Assembly (NCBI GenBank): GCA_015680685.1
Contig: MNCI01008572.1
Coordinates: forward strand, 97,951-161,950
Direction of reading: 5' to 3'
Source: Gnetum montanum
Lineage: Eukaryota; Streptophyta; Gnetopsida; Gnetales; Gnetaceae
Length of the DNA: 64,000 bases
The position numbers and the translations under genes are program-made. The notes beneath the pieces were generated by a model, which worked only from the letters and a program-made list of their open reading frames with translations, did no database searches and was not told the DNA's origin. Below, piece after piece: positions 35,820-46,545 of the stretch. The stretch's first letter is position 1, and the number at the start of each line of letters is the position of its first letter.

Positions 35820-37563
35820 TGAAGCACCCCAAATCTTCAGGGCATCCTTGCTTCACCAAGCCATTGCAATTCAGGAAGCATCATAGCAGTTCATCAAGAG
35901 ATGGATGTTCTGGGCTTTAGGTTGTACAGTTTGGTAAATTTTCTAGCTGGGTAATTCATCTAGCTGGCAACCTACACAGAAGCAATGTGGAGAGTTGTCG
36001 GCGATGCTCAAAATATGCAAAACAGTTTGGCAAGTTTTCTAGTCAAGAATTTTGCTATGCTACGCGACGCTATATAGCATAGCAAGCTTCAGGAGATAGT
36101 TGTTCAAACAGTCAATTACAAATTGTTGCAAGACAAGGCACTACACTACGCTACGCAGCGTAGAACAGCGTAGCGAGAGCAAGATAGGAAGGCTCAGCTT
36201 ACTTGGTGATTTCCAATCGCATTGAGTTAGCGCCTTTGGCCTTCGAAAATAGTTGCTTCAGTCAACTCCAAGCTCTTCAACAATGGCTCCTTCATCAGAA
36301 AATAACAAACCTAGTAAAAAGCAAGTCATGTTGGTTTCCACGCTACGCTACGCTACATAGCGTAGCACAGCATAGCAACTCTATGGGAGTAATGAAAGGC
36401 ATCTCAAAGGGCAGGATCAGCAAGTTCACAAGTTTTGCAGAGCAAAAGGAAAATTTTGTAGATTGAAAACGTTTTTGTGACTAAGGCTAGCTGCTACGCT
36501 ATGCTATGTAGCATAGCATAGCAAATATGCAATAAACAGTCAACACGCTTCAAAACTTTTTGACACATGCAGCAGCACGCAACGTGAGTTTTTTCTTTGA
36601 ATTGATGGCTACGCTGCATAGCGTAGCATGGCATAACAAGTTTCCAAGCTACGTCTGCACTCTACGCTACAAAGCATGGAATGGCGTAGAAAACAGTTAC
36701 ACCACATCAATGCACTTCACCTAATTGCACCATTGGCACACATCTCCAAACTTTAACGACACAATTAGAGCATTGCAGGTTCACAATTACAGCATGGCAA
36801 GCTCATCCAATGAACATGCACGTCCAATGGTCATGCATGTCCATGCAGCATAGACAAGTCAACACAAGCCCAGAGCATGTGGTGTCCAAACTGCATCTTT
36901 TGCGTGCCCTTGGTCCTATAAATACCCCAATGAGCAATGCTCAAAGGATCCCCCTTTTGGATATTTTCATTTGGTTAGCTAACAAGTGAATTGGTTGGCA
37001 AGCAAGCAAAAAGTTGGCATTGCATTCTTGAGCATTGTAAACATCTTGTTTGACACTACAAATAATTGACACTCCCATTTGGCATTTTGTTCTACTCTTT
37101 CCTACTATCGTCATAGCATTCTGCATTGTTGGCCCTCGAGTCTGCGTTCAAGCATACAGTTGTCTTACTCTAAACATCTTGGTTACTCTTGGGATCTCTG
37201 TGCCTCCCAACGTTGCGCAACCAATTGTATCCATCTTGACAGAGTGAAGTCATAATCTTGAAGCGGTGTATTTTCCTAACTACATTTTATTTTTTTTTCT
37301 TGCTTATCATTGCATTTTTACATTATTTTCTATCCCTACTACATTTAAAATTATCATTTTATGCTAGAAGTCTCGTTTTCAAATTATCTATTTACGAAAG
37401 GTTATATTAACACCGACTAAGTCCCTGTCTGATCAACCAGACCGTTCAGGGCACCCCGTCTCCATTTTATCTTGCATGGCCCTCGTGCAGATTTGGGGTT
37501 AAGACTGTTAGCGATCGATGACCTCTCGGTGATTTCCAGCCATCGACGTTTTTTGTCGCAACA
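35820..37563 (+). repeat. 3' LTR of T3
   Basis: Pairs with 19035-20885; TG...CA ends, TATAAATA at 36917-36924. It contains only one copy of the segment duplicated around the N in the 5' LTR. Differences between the two LTRs are frequent and mostly transitions, so T3 is not recent. Confidence 0.9.
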
Positions 37564-39128
37564 ACAAGCAATGAGTCCACACCATCCATACATCCATAAA
37601 TCTCTATGGTCTCTCTTGGCTTGGAATTGTACAATCCCTTTCTTCAAAATAATAAGAACTATCAATGAATTGGTGACTGGGTATTTCTCAAACTAAGGAA
37701 GGACTCAAGGATTGAAAAGGGTGTGGCTTCAAGGGAACTTGATGCTTTTGTGTTGGCCATTATCTTAGGTGCTTGGATGTTTTCTTCTTGAGTTTTCTTA
37801 CCGTTTTGACAATTGCCATATTATCAGGAAGCTAACTAAATAAAAATAATAAGTCTTTGCATGGTGTGGTTCTCATGCAAAAACATAAAAAGAAAAGAAA
37901 AGAATAGTGAGAATTCAAAGTACACCACTTAGATGAAATAATTATTTGGGCTACAAGCACTAGTTATGGAACTAAAATAAACATGTTCCCTCTAATTAAG
38001 GTCCTTCTTGCTTCCCATTCCCTCCTCCTTCGTTCTGTCGGAATGGTGGTGGCTCCTTGGTGAAGACATTCTTGTTACTTCAAGTGGATGGATTGGCCGA
38101 ATGCATTAATGCGAAGTCACTGGATGTGGTTTGTTTGAGGCCGAACTTGGAATGGGATCTACTAAGTTACATTAATCATTAAATACACAAGGGACTATAC
38201 ACCACCTTGTTCTTGAGATTTCATTCCATTCTCTTCTTTCCATCCTTCTTTCCCCATCTATCACCTCATTGCAGGTTGTATCATTAGTGTATATTTTTGT
38301 TGATGCATCGTTTTCTTTCTGGTAAATTATTGTGATTAAGAATTTAACTCTTACGGACTCTTTAAATGTGAGTTTGTCAGGGCATTAAGGGCATGAGCCT
38401 GCTTTGGGGAGGACCCACTAGCATTCCTATTTGGTGCACCAGTTAAATTCTTTCCCTTAACATTTTTGCAATCAACCCTTTTTTCTTCATTTCCATCTTG
38501 ACATCCATTTCATCAACGTTACAGTTGTCTCTTTTTCTTCATCCTTCTTATTCCTTATCTTTTTCCATTTTCTCACTACCAGAGGTTCGTGATTAGTCAT
38601 GGGGATCCTGGTCCAATTTTTTCAATTTTTTTGATTTTCTCCCAACCCCTACACCTTGGGTAGTCATTATTAGTAATTCTACAGAGTCCGCATCAGCCAT
38701 ACCACAACTCAGCCAATGGACCTTTCACCGAAGCAAGGTATCAACTGCATTGTGATTCATACAACAATGGATTGGACCTAGAGGGAACACTTGGAATGGA
38801 TTGGTGCTGAAGCAGTTATGCAAGGAACAAGATTAATGATGCGCTTATAGATGGACAACGAAAGATGCAATCTTGGCGTTGGTAGCAGCAGACTTCTTCT
38901 CTCTTCTCTCTTCTCTCTCAGCTACCAAATAAGGCCTGATGTCAAATGTATAAATGTATAAAGTATTCACTCTTCTTTTCATGAACACTACTTTTGTCAT
39001 GTTCTGTAATGATGATCCATTCATATGTCATCCCATTCACCATTAGTTCCATTCACGTCAATAATCCCATACCTTCCCAATATTTTGTAAGGAACTTGAG
39101 GATGTGTTTTTATTCAGTCATGAGGGTA
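37564..39128 (+). other. A2 3' spacer, right part, with polypurine tract
   Basis: Colinear with A1 7500-9175, noncoding. The end reads CATTCAGTCATGAGGGTA, the polypurine region before the 3' LTR. Confidence 0.8.
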
Positions 39129-39913
39129 TGATGGGATGCGATATCGCATGGGCCATGATATCACGTATGTGATAGCGCAGTCCACTGTCAGTTCTATAAA
39201 TAAGAGGTGGCTCTTCCTTGATTCTCCATCTAGATCTAGACCTTAGCCAAACTCTTGCCATTTTTCCATTCCAAAGTTAGAATAATTTCCATGTGTCCGC
39301 AATAGGAGTCCCAAAGTGAATATATCTTTATTCGAGCAATTCTGTACCTAAGCACACAATTGTGTACGACAATAAAGATAGAATTTTGGATAAACCTTGC
39401 AGTGCATGGACTAAGCTAAATAGGACTTTAATTATTATTAATGTTTAAATGCTTTATTAGTTAATGAAATCTCTCTCAACCCTTAACTCCTAGTTAAGTG
39501 CATTTAGTATGACCGCTTCGAGCATGTGCATTACGCTTCGTAATCCCAGTAATGAATAGAGTTTGGTAATCCCAGTATTGTTGCATTGGTTCAGGGTGTG
39601 AAACGACAAGTGGGAACGGATACTGATGCTAGGCTGATTAAGGCTTAGTTAGTTAAAGTTAGTTACTTAGTCTCTTCACTCTTTCCTCTCTTAGCATAGG
39701 CGATAAAAACATAAAAGATATAAAAATCACATGCCTCAAGATTACTTAACTATACAACCATGACAAATACAAGTAAGCTTGTGAGTACAAAGATTGATTA
39801 ACCTTAGGTGTTCCATAAGGCGTGTAGGCACTTACTCTACGGAGTTCGACTGGATCATGCGTGTAACGCTCGTATTTGTATGGTTGAGTGTAGGGGTATC
39901 TTGCCACTCATCA
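39129..39913 (+). repeat. 3' LTR of A2
   Basis: Pairs with 14428-15231. TATAAATA at 39195-39202. Ends CACTCATCA; AAAAT follows as the right target duplication. Confidence 0.9.
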
Positions 39914-41226
39914 AAAATCAACACTAAGTTGAGCTTCACCATCAAAGCTCTTCAAAGTATTCACCATCTTTGGACAAAATGCATAATTCACTTCAAATGT
40001 GCTTCTACCAATTGCAACATCATGCATCAAGTCCTTCAATACATCATGCATCAACCTCATGAATGTATTAGGTACATTTGTGAGCCCAAATGGCATCACC
40101 AACCACTCAAACAATCCATTTGGTGTTTTGAAAGCTATCTCCCACTCATCACTAGGCTTGATTTTGATTTGATGATACCCACTCTTCAAATCAATTTTGC
40201 TAAAAATTTCAACATTGGTAAGGACATCAAGGATATCATCCATCCTTGGAATAGGAAACTTGTACCTCACTATTTTCTTGTTCAATGCCCTCAAATCAAT
40301 GCACATCCTCCATTCATCACTATTCTTTATTGGCACTAGCACCACTATAACTGCATAAGGTGAAATGGATTCCCTCATGAAGCTATTTTCAAGTAATCCC
40401 TCTACCTGTCTTTGGTGTTCAGCCCTCTAATTTGGTGCCACATGGTAAGCCCTCTCATTTGGAATGGTAGCACCAAGAATGAAGTCAATCTGATGCTATA
40501 CATTCCTCATTAGTGGTAGTCCATCCAATTTCCCCTTGAACACCTTGGGAAATTTCTCCTTCAAGCCTAGCACACCTATAGGAAGCTCAACCTACACATC
40601 ATCATGGTTAGTAGCAACTGTTGTCGTAACAAAAAAACCAAAATGAGTTTCATCATGTTTCTTAATATATTTCCTCTCTCTTGGGAAGATTAAGAAAGCA
40701 TTAAGTGAGCTTTGTGGCCTCACTTGTTTAGCTATCATAGGAATCAAATCATGGATTCCATTAGGTCTAACAACACTCCACACATTTCTTGCCCCATCAA
40801 ACTAAGCACCATTATCAAAATTCCAAGGTCTACCAAGAATTACATCAACACAATCTATTGAAAGCACATCACACCTCACAACATCATGAAAAGTTCTAAT
40901 TTTAAATTTCAAAGTATATTGTTCCCTTACCTCTTGGGAAGAATATTTAGATAACCAATGCACCTTATAGGATCTTTGATGAGGACTAGTTACCAAACCC
41001 AATCTAGTAATTAACTTAGAAGAAATAACATTTTCTTGGGCTCCTCCTTCAATCAAAATATGAATCCATTCCCCACTAAGTAATTAAGTAGCCCCAATTC
41101 AAAACAACAATTTCCTATCAAGATGATCTCCTCTATTCACAGTCCCCATGAATGAATAAGAATTTAATTTAAAAACATCCTCAATTTTTGGAGCATTAGG
41201 ATTACCTCTTGTTGAATCCAAAAAAT
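39914..41226 (-). pseudogene. Chromovirus protease and partial RT, minus strand
   Basis: Reading right to left: a linker, the protease IEGGAQENVISSKLITRLGL (D at the active site appears as E), YTLKFKIRTFHDVVRCDVL, VILGRPWNFDNGA (41056-40802), a linker, then RT: EWRMCIDLRALNKKIVRYKF, PRMDDILDVL, FSKIDLKSGYHQIKIKP, LFEWLVMPFGL. RT stops after FMRLMHDVLKDL and jumps to integrase-like FEVNYAFCPKM, so an internal deletion removed the RT active-site half, RNase H and most of integrase. The remaining integrase end continues at 14427. Gag and 5' LTR are missing beyond 41226. Confidence 0.8.
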
Positions 41227-41541
41227 TTGTTCAATTTTAATAAGTATTTTTGTCAAACTTATGCATTTTAATTAATTTCATTCTATATTTCATATAGTTA
41301 ATTGTTTATTTAATGATTATTTTATTTGTTTATGTAAGTTGTAAATATTAGTTTATTATTATTTTATGATTAGTTAATTGGTGTGCTTTAGTTTATTTTA
41401 ATTTTAGTTTAACTAGTACAATGTATTATTATATATTAATGAGATTATAATTACATGTATACATTATATATAATACGATTATATGTACCTCATATAAATT
41501 ATATTATATTATATATATATTTTACATAAACTATATTATAA

Positions 41542-41579
<38 letters not shown>

Positions 41580-42707
41580 GGAGGAGTTGCTACCTGATTT
41601 GAACCTACCACCGTCATCGTCACCATCATCGAATAACAATGACAACGATGATGTTCTTGGAATTTTGCTGATTGCAAGCTGTCTAAGTTATCTTCTTCAT
41701 TTTTGCAACATCCCTCCTACCATTTTTGGCAAATTCATAATAACAAGAATGCTAGATTTGGCACCTGCACCAAAAATAATGGATTGGTATCAAATTCTTC
41801 TATATCTATTTATTATTAAAATACTTATTTTTAAACATCAGTATAAGGAACCAATGAAGGCAATGGCAAAGAATTTCGTAGATGATAAGGGAATCAAGTA
41901 AAGCATACACCAACTGATGCTATGAGGCATGCTTTTTTGTTGGATTCTCCATTGGCTCAAATCAAACCTTCTTCTTGGATGAATGTGTGGAGCATCACAT
42001 ACGCCTCTTTAACCGCTTCCTTGAGAATCCATATTAATTTAAAATATTAGAAATCCAAGATTAGTAGTAATACGTATTCTAACTTATTGGTATTGGGTTT
42101 TGCAATACCCAGATATTATTGTAATATTTATTTTTAAACTTAGTGGCAGTATAAATCAGGCATAAGAGAAAAGGAAAAAAAGGGGGGGATTCTTCAAAAA
42201 AATCAAAAGAAAATTCATTTCTTTTAAGAAAATAGGAAGAAGGAGTTGATACCAGTAAATTCCATATCACATTGGAATGAATTATTCTTGAGATTTTTAT
42301 TGAATATTTGTTGAGCCTTGTGGCAATTCTTGTAATTTACAATCAAATTGCTGCATTGTGGACACAACATGGCAGGATTGCAATTTAGACAAGCCTCCTT
42401 TGTAATCTTCAATTATTATTTATAATTTCAATATGATTTAATTATAAATCCTTATTCTTGAACTTATGATTAGAAGTTAGGATAAAGATTTATAATTTTG
42501 CTTATGAGTGACAGGTATAAGTATGGAATTTGATTGGATTCAATTCTAACTATTTATTGTCTTGATGATTTCTTTGAATTTTTAATTTCTCCTCCACAGG
42601 ATACGAATAGCAGGTCAGTCACAGATGAGGTGATAATCTCTACAATGAAATAAAAAAGAAAAATAAATTTTAAAGGTATCCAGCACAAAATTTTGCCTAG
42701 CTCGTCA
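41227..42707 (+). other. AT-rich region, possible Athila-type LTR
   Basis: Contains a (TA)n run at about 41545-41574 and an unassigned 104-codon open stretch (41587-41901). It ends GCTCGTCA directly before a degenerate primer site, so its right part is probably an LTR, but no second copy is in the window to define it. Confidence 0.4.
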
Positions 42708-42710
42708 ATT

Positions 42711-44040
42711 TCGCGCTATTACTGGGGAGGTCGGTAGAGTTAATCACCATCAAGGGTTCAGTAAGCTTTAATTTTTATTTTATTTTATCGTATTTTATTT
42801 ATTTGTTCATGCATTTTAGTTTTCTTTTATTTTTTCAAAATTGGTTTCTTTTACTCATTTTTCTTGTTAAAAAAATAAAAATAAAAATAAAGAAAAATAT
42901 GAGGAATCAACTTTTCTTATTGTACTACTAAAACTATTTAAAAAGTTGCAATTAAAGCCATAGCCATTAAATCAATTTGTAAATTTTTAGAAATGGTAGG
43001 TCATAAATGTGTCAACGAAGAGTGTTTATGAAATCAACAAAGCAACCAAAGAAACCCACACAAATTCAACCCTCTAGAAGCACTCTTAGCCTTTATAAAC
43101 GTACAAAAGTTAATCAAAATCAAAATCAAGAACAACCAATACGATCAAGGTCTGATTATTCTTCCCCTCAGAAGACACAAAATCCCAACAAGAAATTACA
43201 ACTTGATTTTTCCATAATTGGGAACCCTCTATTTGACATTCCGACATCAACCATGAATTCAACTATGGGGGTAGGATTTCAAAATCTAAATACTACCCCA
43301 ATTTCAACCTATGTAACCACAATAGGATGTATCACCCAACCAATAAGTACTTTGAACATGCAAACTCCACCAATAGTAACCTCATTACCAAGTCCGATAG
43401 TAACTCCAGTGGTAGCTTCAACTTATACTATGGGATCATCCTCACATCATGTACTTCCTCCATTTTCTTTAGGACCAATTTCTATTTCTTTTGGTAGTCT
43501 AAGTTCTAATGTTCAAATTAATCAGCCATTCCAAAGACAAACCCTTGGAGAATTATACCTCAAGGCCCATTGGTTTTCCCACAAGGAAGAGATGTGGAGG
43601 TCAAAAATATTCACCTATTACCTATTTTTAAGGGGACAAATGATGAAGATCTAGTCACTCACATTAGAGAATTTGAAACAACATTAGCTATGTTAGCACC
43701 TTAAAGTGGGGATAGAACTAAAATGATTGCTTTCAAATCAACCCTAAAAGATAAAGTTGAGTTTTGGCTACAAACCCTTTGAACACAAATTAGGTCTTGG
43801 GATGAGTTTAAAAATGCTTTCCTACAAATATTTCTTTCTAATGATAGGCTATACTCATTAAGAAAGTAATTAATGAGTTTTATGCAACATGAGGATGAGG
43901 ACTACGAAAGCACCTTTGATAGATTTAAAGGGTTATGTTTAAAAAATCCAAACCATGGCTTTCCATCCTATCAATTAATCCAAATCTTTGTAGAAGGTTT
44001 ACTACCTTATTGTAAGCAAAATGTTGACATTGGAAGTTAG
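42711..44040 (+). pseudogene. gag: 5' end of a third Athila-like element: primer site and gag
   Basis: TCGCGCTATTACTGGGGA at 42711-42728 matches the tRNA-Asp site at 13 of 18 positions. An open stretch 43007-43654 is Asn/Gln/Ser/Pro-rich. It is followed in a shifted frame by a gag core: DLVTHIREFETTLAML, STLKDKVEFWLQTL, SWDEFKNAFLQIFLSNDRLY and NPNHGFPSYQLIQIFVEGLL, up to about 44035. This is the Athila gag pattern. Nothing of protease or pol follows; the element is truncated at about 44040. Confidence 0.6.
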
Positions 44041-46331
44041 TTTTGTTTGGTAGGCACATTATGTGCCATGGGGAAATTTATTTATTGTTACTGTTTGAAT
44101 TTTTTTAAAATTAAATATTTTCTAAATTTTTATTTTTTTTAATTTTCTTCCTACCTAATGCCTTCCACTTTAAACATGCATAACAAATAAATTGGGGCTT
44201 CAAATTAAAATCCATTTGAACCTATGAGATCCATATCAAACACACTACACATCTACATGCTAAAATCACATTCAAATAGTACACAACATAACACTACAAT
44301 TCAACTACATAAATATTGAAATCACACATAAAGCATAAATGTCTACCAAATAGTTGTTCTTGTACCCTAATCCAACATCCTTGCCAACTACATCACTTGT
44401 CTATCACATCACACCAAGCTAGTGTAAATAATCATGTTAGTTAAACTTGTAAAGACATCATAATCATAACATAAAAGCCAAAATATTTTAACATATAAAG
44501 CGAAATCATGATACATGATATATAAATCATAATCATACAATCATATGCAATGTCTCCAAAAGAAATATAACAGTAAATAAGTGTATAGAGTAAAATTTTT
44601 AGTAAAATGTTATTTTTGTTATTAAGGAGGTTTTAGATTCCATCTTAAATTTATTTTGCAAAGCACCCAAATTCTTTTTTAAATAAAAAAACCTTATTTG
44701 GAATGAAAGAGGTTTTAGGTGAACATATTTTTCACCAAACCTCACCTGAAAATCTTTTTTTTTAACCCTTTTTTGATTTTTCTTTAATAGAACTTGCAAT
44801 CTCTATCTTTTCTTTGAATACACAGTTTTTTGAAGTGGTTCCGACGTCGTAATTTTTTTAAAACCCTTAAAAGGTGGGCATAATTGAAAACGTGGTAAAT
44901 TTTTTTCCCTTGAAGATGGAGATTAACGTCGAAGAGATTGGAACGTAGAAAAAACGTGGCTGGTAAACAAAAATAGAATTGAACCTTAAATGTTATAATC
45001 TCAAATGTTATAACCTCAAAAAGCATCTTACCATGAAGGTAACGAAATGTGGATAAAAATTCACTCTAACTCATCAGATTGCACGTGAAGACAAATGAAA
45101 ATCTACCCTGATGATTAAGACGAATAATCATGACCGGTTAGTTTTCTTAGAATCAGTGTTTATTGATTAAGCAAATAATTCTGTCATCGAAAATTACACT
45201 AAACCATATTAAGTCTACTTGACCTATTCTAATCTTAACATGGTATAAATTCTTTTGTATGGCCAATTCCACTTTAATTTTTCACCTTTCTTCCTGTATC
45301 ATGGAAAGCTCATTTCCCACACTTGAAAATCAAACATAAATCAAATATCATTCCTAAAGATTCTATTGCATTTTCCGTAAGCAAGGATTATCAAGCTAGA
45401 AATTCCTACATTCAACGATATGCAGAAGCAAATACAGTGCGTAAAATGAGTTTGTCATCGGTCACAGCAGAGAACCTTTTTCAGTTCTTGATGCAACTCC
45501 TTTCAGAAGCCCAGGCAGCTTAGTTGTTTTCAAGCTCATTTAACTACTGCTTTGTAGTATACAAAGCTTGCATTTTGTACTACAGCTGTTTCCATGCAGA
45601 AACATGCACTCATTTTAGTGGTTAATGAAAATAATCTTTTTGTTACAGATTACAGCATTTACAGAGCTGCATTCCACCATTAACTCTTTGGTATGAAAGT
45701 AGACATTTTAACTAAATGCCATGCTGCTCCAATGCTCAGTGAACAATCTATTCAAATCTGCATGCTCAGAAAAATATTGGAATGGAACACTGATCAACAT
45801 GTTTCATAGCCTAGAGAATCAATGGTGTATCGTATCATGATCAATTCCATAACGATTTAATATAATAATATGGGAATCCAAAAGATTTGCTCGAAAACCC
45901 CTTCAAAAGCTCCCAAGTCATATTAATTTCATTTTCAACTGACAGACCGTAGCTGTTCCCAACGCATTATCCAGTCTAGAAGCATAAATGCAATAAGAAA
46001 ATGCCAAATCCTTATCAAAGGATCTAAGATTCAAACAACAAAGGGGGGTATGATCGGTAACCAAATTTCATAACAAACCAGTTAACAAGATTACAATCCA
46101 TTGCCAACCAACATAATTTTCCTGGATCATCCTTTTTCATGCACCAGAGCCAATCCAGCATTTGCAGAAATTGAACCATAACAACTGAGCATGAAGAATG
46201 GGCAAATTTTTCCCACAACTAAGCCATGCATCGATCCAGTAAACACAGTGATCGAACTCAAATTCCAACTTACCAAGCAGGCGCAGCAGCATTGTTCCAG
46301 AGTTCAAACCCTTAAAACCCTAATCCGCTCT
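44041..46331. other. Low-copy AT-rich DNA without a recognised gene
   Basis: No transposon domain and no credible coding region on either strand. Short open stretches (for example 45323-45523) lack motifs. It lies downstream, on the minus strand, of the methylesterase and trihelix remnants. Confidence 0.4.
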
Positions 46332-46545
46332 CTACTCAAAAGCCCTGCAATGAGGCGAATCACCACTGTTAATAACCGAACTATCCAGTCTTTTCTTCTT
46401 CTTTATTAGCCGTCTGTGAAGTTTCGAAAGCTTCCAATTCATTTTCGCAAAAAGCTCCAGCTTCGCAGTCTCGATCTTCATATAAATCTCCGAAAAAATC
46501 ACCAGCGCATCTGCCAGTGCTTTCATAGAAGATCCTCCTCCCCCT
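46332..46545 (-). pseudogene. Trihelix-factor-like C-terminal segment
   Basis: The open minus-strand frame includes MKALADALVIFSEIYMKIET, then KLELFAKMNWKLSKL and a basic RRLIKKKKR. This resembles the C-terminal helical region of plant trihelix (ASIL-type) transcription factors, where a LA-AI-FGE-YE-E pattern is followed by a long amphipathic helix. No DNA-binding trihelix is present nearby. The frame is directly continuous with the methylesterase-like sequence before it. The assignment rests on pattern recall and is tentative. Confidence 0.4.

Larger units (their letters stand above)
19035..37563 (+). mobile_element. Tat/Ogre-like Ty3-gypsy element T3, 18.5 kb
   Basis: Long LTRs (about 1.75 kb) bracket a primer site, tandem leader, gag, protease, a large spacer with an opposite-strand gene, RT-RNase H, integrase, repeat array, 3' region and polypurine tract. 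RT motifs (HAVDYSEWVSNIVVVSKK, LLSFMDGFYGYNQIRINPEH, MMPFGLKNARATYQQAM) are of Tat/Ogre type. Flanks are GTAGG (left) and ACAAG (right); the three mismatches are transitions, so the target duplication is only suggestive. Insertion inside the A2 spacer is clear because A2 sequence resumes in register at 37564. Confidence 0.85.
14428..39913 (+). mobile_element. Athila-like element A2, pol-deleted, split by T3
   Basis: The LTRs at 14428-15231 and 39129-39913 are one pair. Interior: primer site, gag, protease, then a junction near 18690 that skips RT, RNase H and integrase directly to the 3' spacer, which is interrupted at 19034/37564 by T3. A1 gives the colinear reference. Without T3 the element would be about 7 kb. 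It belongs to the same family group as A1 (shared primer site, U5 end and spacer) but has a different U3. Confidence 0.85.

Noticed and set aside
41587-41901. 104-codon open stretch beginning LPDLNLPP, which resembles an EAR repression motif
   Set aside because: It lies in AT-rich, probably LTR sequence, has no DNA-binding domain and no splice context. A short motif alone is not evidence of a gene.
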